A DNA stretch of 64,000 bases, taken from positions 438,611 to 502,610 of the forward strand of contig NW_001799033.1 in NCBI RefSeq assembly GCF_000165425.1. Direction: 5' to 3'. This DNA is from Paramecium tetraurelia (taxonomy: Eukaryota > Ciliophora > Oligohymenophorea > Peniculida > Parameciidae). Of this stretch, positions 61,482-64,000 are shown piece after piece (the first letter of the stretch is position 1; the number at the start of each line of letters is the position of its first letter). A model generated the notes under the pieces. That model saw only the letters and a program-made list of their open reading frames with translations, was not told the origin of the DNA and ran no database searches. The position numbers and the translations under genes were made by a program.

Positions 61482-62775
61482 TCAATCTTAAAATACCTAT
61501 TGAAAAAAGGGATGATGAACTAGTTTTCTCAAAGGTATTCTTTCTTCAGGATCTATTCTAAGCATTTTTCTAATCAGATCAATAAAAATGGCATGTTTAG
61601 CTGGTATTAATTCTTCAAAAGTTTTCAATTTTTTAACTCTTTCTATTGCAGAATCACTTGGTGCCACAGAATTCCATTTGAAATATGATCGATGTTAATC
61701 AAAGTACCTCTAATTTCAATAAGTGTACTTTTAATCATAATTGAAGAATGTTTTATATTTGGAGTTCTTGAAATGACGGTAATCCATAGGTCCAATAGCT
61801 TTTTCGATCATGGCTATGTGTTCTAAATCATCTTTATTTTAGAAATACAATTCGCCTAGAATAATCAAAATTAATTAATACCGGTATACAATTCTAATAA
61901 GACACAAGCTAAGCACCAAATATCACTCCTCTCATTCCATTTTGGATAGCCCATAATCACTTCAGGAGCACGATATTGTCTTGTGTTAATGACAGTACTG
62001 TGATATTCATGTTCAAAGGTGGCGCCCCCAAGATCTATAATTTTAAGGATTTCTTTTTCAGGAACCCATATTCTAAATAAAATGGAATATAAATAGATAC
62101 TGTCTTCCTTTGAAGGGGACCAACTTATATTCACAATTTGTAGTTAAGATATTTTCAGGTTTGAGATCTGTATGAGTTATCTAATTTTGATGAAGGAAAG
62201 CCACTGAGATGATGATCTATTTAGCAAATGATTACACATATTTCATAGGAAAACCGATGTAATTGTTCTGTTTTATTAAGTCATATAATGATTTCCCTAA
62301 CTTAATGATTATTTTAGAAATACCCTCTCGAAAACCATGAAATAATTGTTATATCTTTCAAACGATGTAAACAGCCTCACAATATTAAATGCCCCACTCT
62401 TATCCTTATCCTATATATACCACAATATTTTGGTTTCGATTTTGGCTGATTCTATGTACCTTTCTACAGCCCTTATGCACTTTTAAATCCAAATAATATT
62501 ACTTTCATGGCATAATAATTATTATTAGCAGTATTACAGGTTTTAACTTCTAAAACACGACCAAAGGTGCCATCTCCTAAAAACCGTGTTATCATAAATT
62601 ATCCTGCTTTTATTTTCATGCCTATTTGATATTCAAAATGGCCAGCATCTTAATCCTCTTTCTTTTTGTTTTTTCTTTTCTATTTTTTGTGAGAGTATCT
62701 AGATGAAGATGATGAACTTGAGGATGATGATCTTGATGAAGACCTTGAAGATGAGGAACTAGAGGAAGAACTCAT
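61482..62775 (-). CDS. LAMMER/CLK-type dual-specificity kinase with poly-Ser N-terminus
   Basis: Start at 62775 gives a run of Ser broken by Arg (about 26 residues) then SRYSHKKQKRKNKKKED, an SR-like nuclear segment. Kinase: ITRFLGDGTFGRVLEV glycine loop, YYAMKV lysine, THTDLKPENIL catalytic loop (Thr instead of the usual Cys/His before D), IIDLGGATFEHEYHSTVINT, RQYRAPEVIMGYPKWNERSD. An intron at 61856-61881 joins LYTG to ELYFQNKDDLEHIAMIEKAI; EHIAMIEKAIG is this protein's version of the EHLAMMERILG motif that names the family. Ends RIPLRKLVHHPFF. Other short introns not all resolved. LAMMER kinases phosphorylate SR splicing factors in the nucleus. Confidence 0.9.
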
Positions 62776-63604
62776 TAAAATAAATAAATTAATTATTTGA
62801 TAATCATTCTAATTTTGGGATTATATCCTATTTATTTTATTATAAATCCTAAAATATACTATACTATTCTCATTATGATAATCCATTTTACTTGTATTTC
62901 CTTTTTAAAGAGATTTTATATACCTATTTCAATTAAAAAGTATTTTCTTTGTTTATACACTCTATTATTATAATCTTGTCTAATATATATATATTCCACT
63001 CAAACTATCAATTATTTTTTCTAAAACTAATGTTAAAATTGAAAGACAATATTCTATTAATGAAAAAACTCGTTTCAATAAACTATCTATTGTCTTATTT
63101 ATTCATATTTTAACTTTATAGTATAAGATACTATACAATAATTTAGTATTGAATAATCATTTATAATCGATTTTGAACTTTCTTATATTAAATTTAAAAC
63201 AAATTGGAATTTACGCAAAATCACATCAATGATCATTTAAATATTGGTAATCATTAGATCAAAAGAATTAAAATCGTTTACAAAAAAAATAAAAATTTTT
63301 TTGATTTAATAATTGCTTATATAATCATATCTTATTAATTATAATACAGTATTTAGATTATAAAATTCTAATATTGAGTAAAATAAATGATGAAATTGCT
63401 TGAGAATAGCGTTTACAGGATTATATATTAAAAATACTCTTCTATTTTAATCAAGGTTTTATCTCAATTTTGAAGTTTATAAATTAAATGTGTATTTAAT
63501 TAGAATTTTTAAGATAACCTCTATTTATTTGTGTTATTTTCTCCTTCGCAATTAATTCTTTATTGAATAAAATAATAAAAATTTTATATAATTTATTTAA
63601 AATT
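62776..63604. promoter_or_regulatory. 829-nt divergent intergenic region
   Basis: The longest gene-free stretch here, between the starts of the LAMMER kinase (minus) and the Ser-rich gene (plus), so it must hold both promoters. It is extremely AT-rich with TATATA tracts (e.g. around 62981-62993) and homopolymer A/T runs. No specific element could be assigned. Confidence 0.4.
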
Positions 63605-64000
63605 ATGTCAAAGAAAAGAAAGAATAGCTCTTCCTCATCATCATCCTCGTCTTCATCTTCCTCTCCGGAGAAAAAGATCTTTGTTAACCAATGTGACAAG
63701 TATAAGGAAGAGAGATAGTCTGAAATTCGGATTCATTTCTACTTTAAGGATTTGTACATAGGGGGACTAAGAGAAGATGAATTTTTGTTTTATTTACATG
63801 GACGCATATAAAAGGCTGTAAGAATCTCTCTTTCTAAAAGAGGGTCCATGCGATTTGTTACAAATTAGTTCAATTAATAAGGAAACACAAACAATTGATG
63901 TTGCTGTGGGATTCAAATATGATGATGATGCACTCAAAGTATATTAGGGGAAGGTCTCCGTAAAGACAAAGGACAAACTGACACCAATCTTATCCAAAGT
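63605..64000 (+). CDS. Ser-rich N-terminus protein, cut by right window edge
   Basis: ATG 63605 gives MSKKRKN followed by 13 Ser and PEKKIF. After the low-complexity start the sequence becomes globular: EIRIHFYFKDLYIGGLREDE, FLFYLHGRIQKA, then, across a 25-nt intron (63818-63842), GPCDLLQISSINKETQTIDV and FKYDDDALKVYQGKV. The frame is open to base 64000. The basic/poly-Ser head is like that of the divergent LAMMER kinase and of splicing proteins, but no RRM or RS domain is visible in the part present. Family not recognised. Confidence 0.7.

Noticed and set aside
1-64000. Dozens of truncated genes when TAA and TAG are read as stops
   Set aside because: In conserved domains (dynein, TypA, RBR, CDPK) TAA/TAG align with Gln positions and only TGA ends genes, so this is the ciliate code, not mass pseudogenisation.
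1-64000. tRNA genes, rRNA, telomeric C4A2/C3A3 repeats, transposase genes
   Set aside because: Looked for typical T-loop motifs, telomere repeats and transposase motifs by eye and found none; a tRNAscan or profile run could still find something I missed.

Overview
This window is almost certainly macronuclear DNA of a Paramecium (aurelia-complex style). Across every recognisable gene TAA and TAG sit in frame where families carry Gln, and only TGA ends reading frames. Genes are interrupted by very short introns (20-29 nt in most models, 32 and 37 nt in two) of the form GTA...TAG. DNA is AT-rich and genes are packed with gaps usually under 200 nt. Under the standard code almost every gene here would look shattered.

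Layout. 1-9.4 kb: a secreted SIMPL-domain protein (cut by the left edge), a myristoylatable CDPK, a mitochondrial TypA/BipA GTPase, an AMPK/MARK-like kinase, a protein with two cyclic-nucleotide-binding domains, an orphan and a coiled-coil protein. 9.4-12.1 kb: a poor region with an uncertain ORF, a structured GC-richer patch and a gene whose frame is broken by probable 1-nt indels. 12-16.9 kb: a CK1 kinase, an alveolin-like Val/Pro protein, a small acidic protein and a MORN protein. 16.9-22.9 kb: two tandem cyclic-nucleotide-type K+ channels. 23-27.3 kb: an RBR ubiquitin ligase, the SAGA adaptor ADA2 (frame broken near the 3' end) and an IST1/ESCRT-III protein with a prion-like repeat tail. 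27.4-36.2 kb: a giant Cys-rich, multi-pass membrane protein with a cytosolic MORN tail. 36.4-43.6 kb: an orphan, a cyclic-nucleotide phosphodiesterase, a degenerate ORF, a mitochondrial RAP-domain protein and a 71-aa orphan. 43.8-57 kb: an HU/CCDC81-like segment that reads into an axonemal dynein heavy chain. 57-64 kb: a two-TM membrane protein, a small RING-like protein, a PX sorting nexin, a LAMMER kinase and a divergent Ser-rich protein cut by the right edge.

How the genes relate. There are no operons. Several genes fit ciliary and second-messenger physiology (cNMP-binding protein, two channels, PDE, CDPK, dynein), others serve mitochondrial gene expression (TypA, RAP), endomembranes (IST1, SNX) and chromatin (ADA2). 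Exon models marked with exact introns were checked so that the spliced length is divisible by three; where I could not do that I say so. Because only TGA is a stop, open frames of about 100 codons arise by chance in this DNA, so orphan ORFs are scored low.
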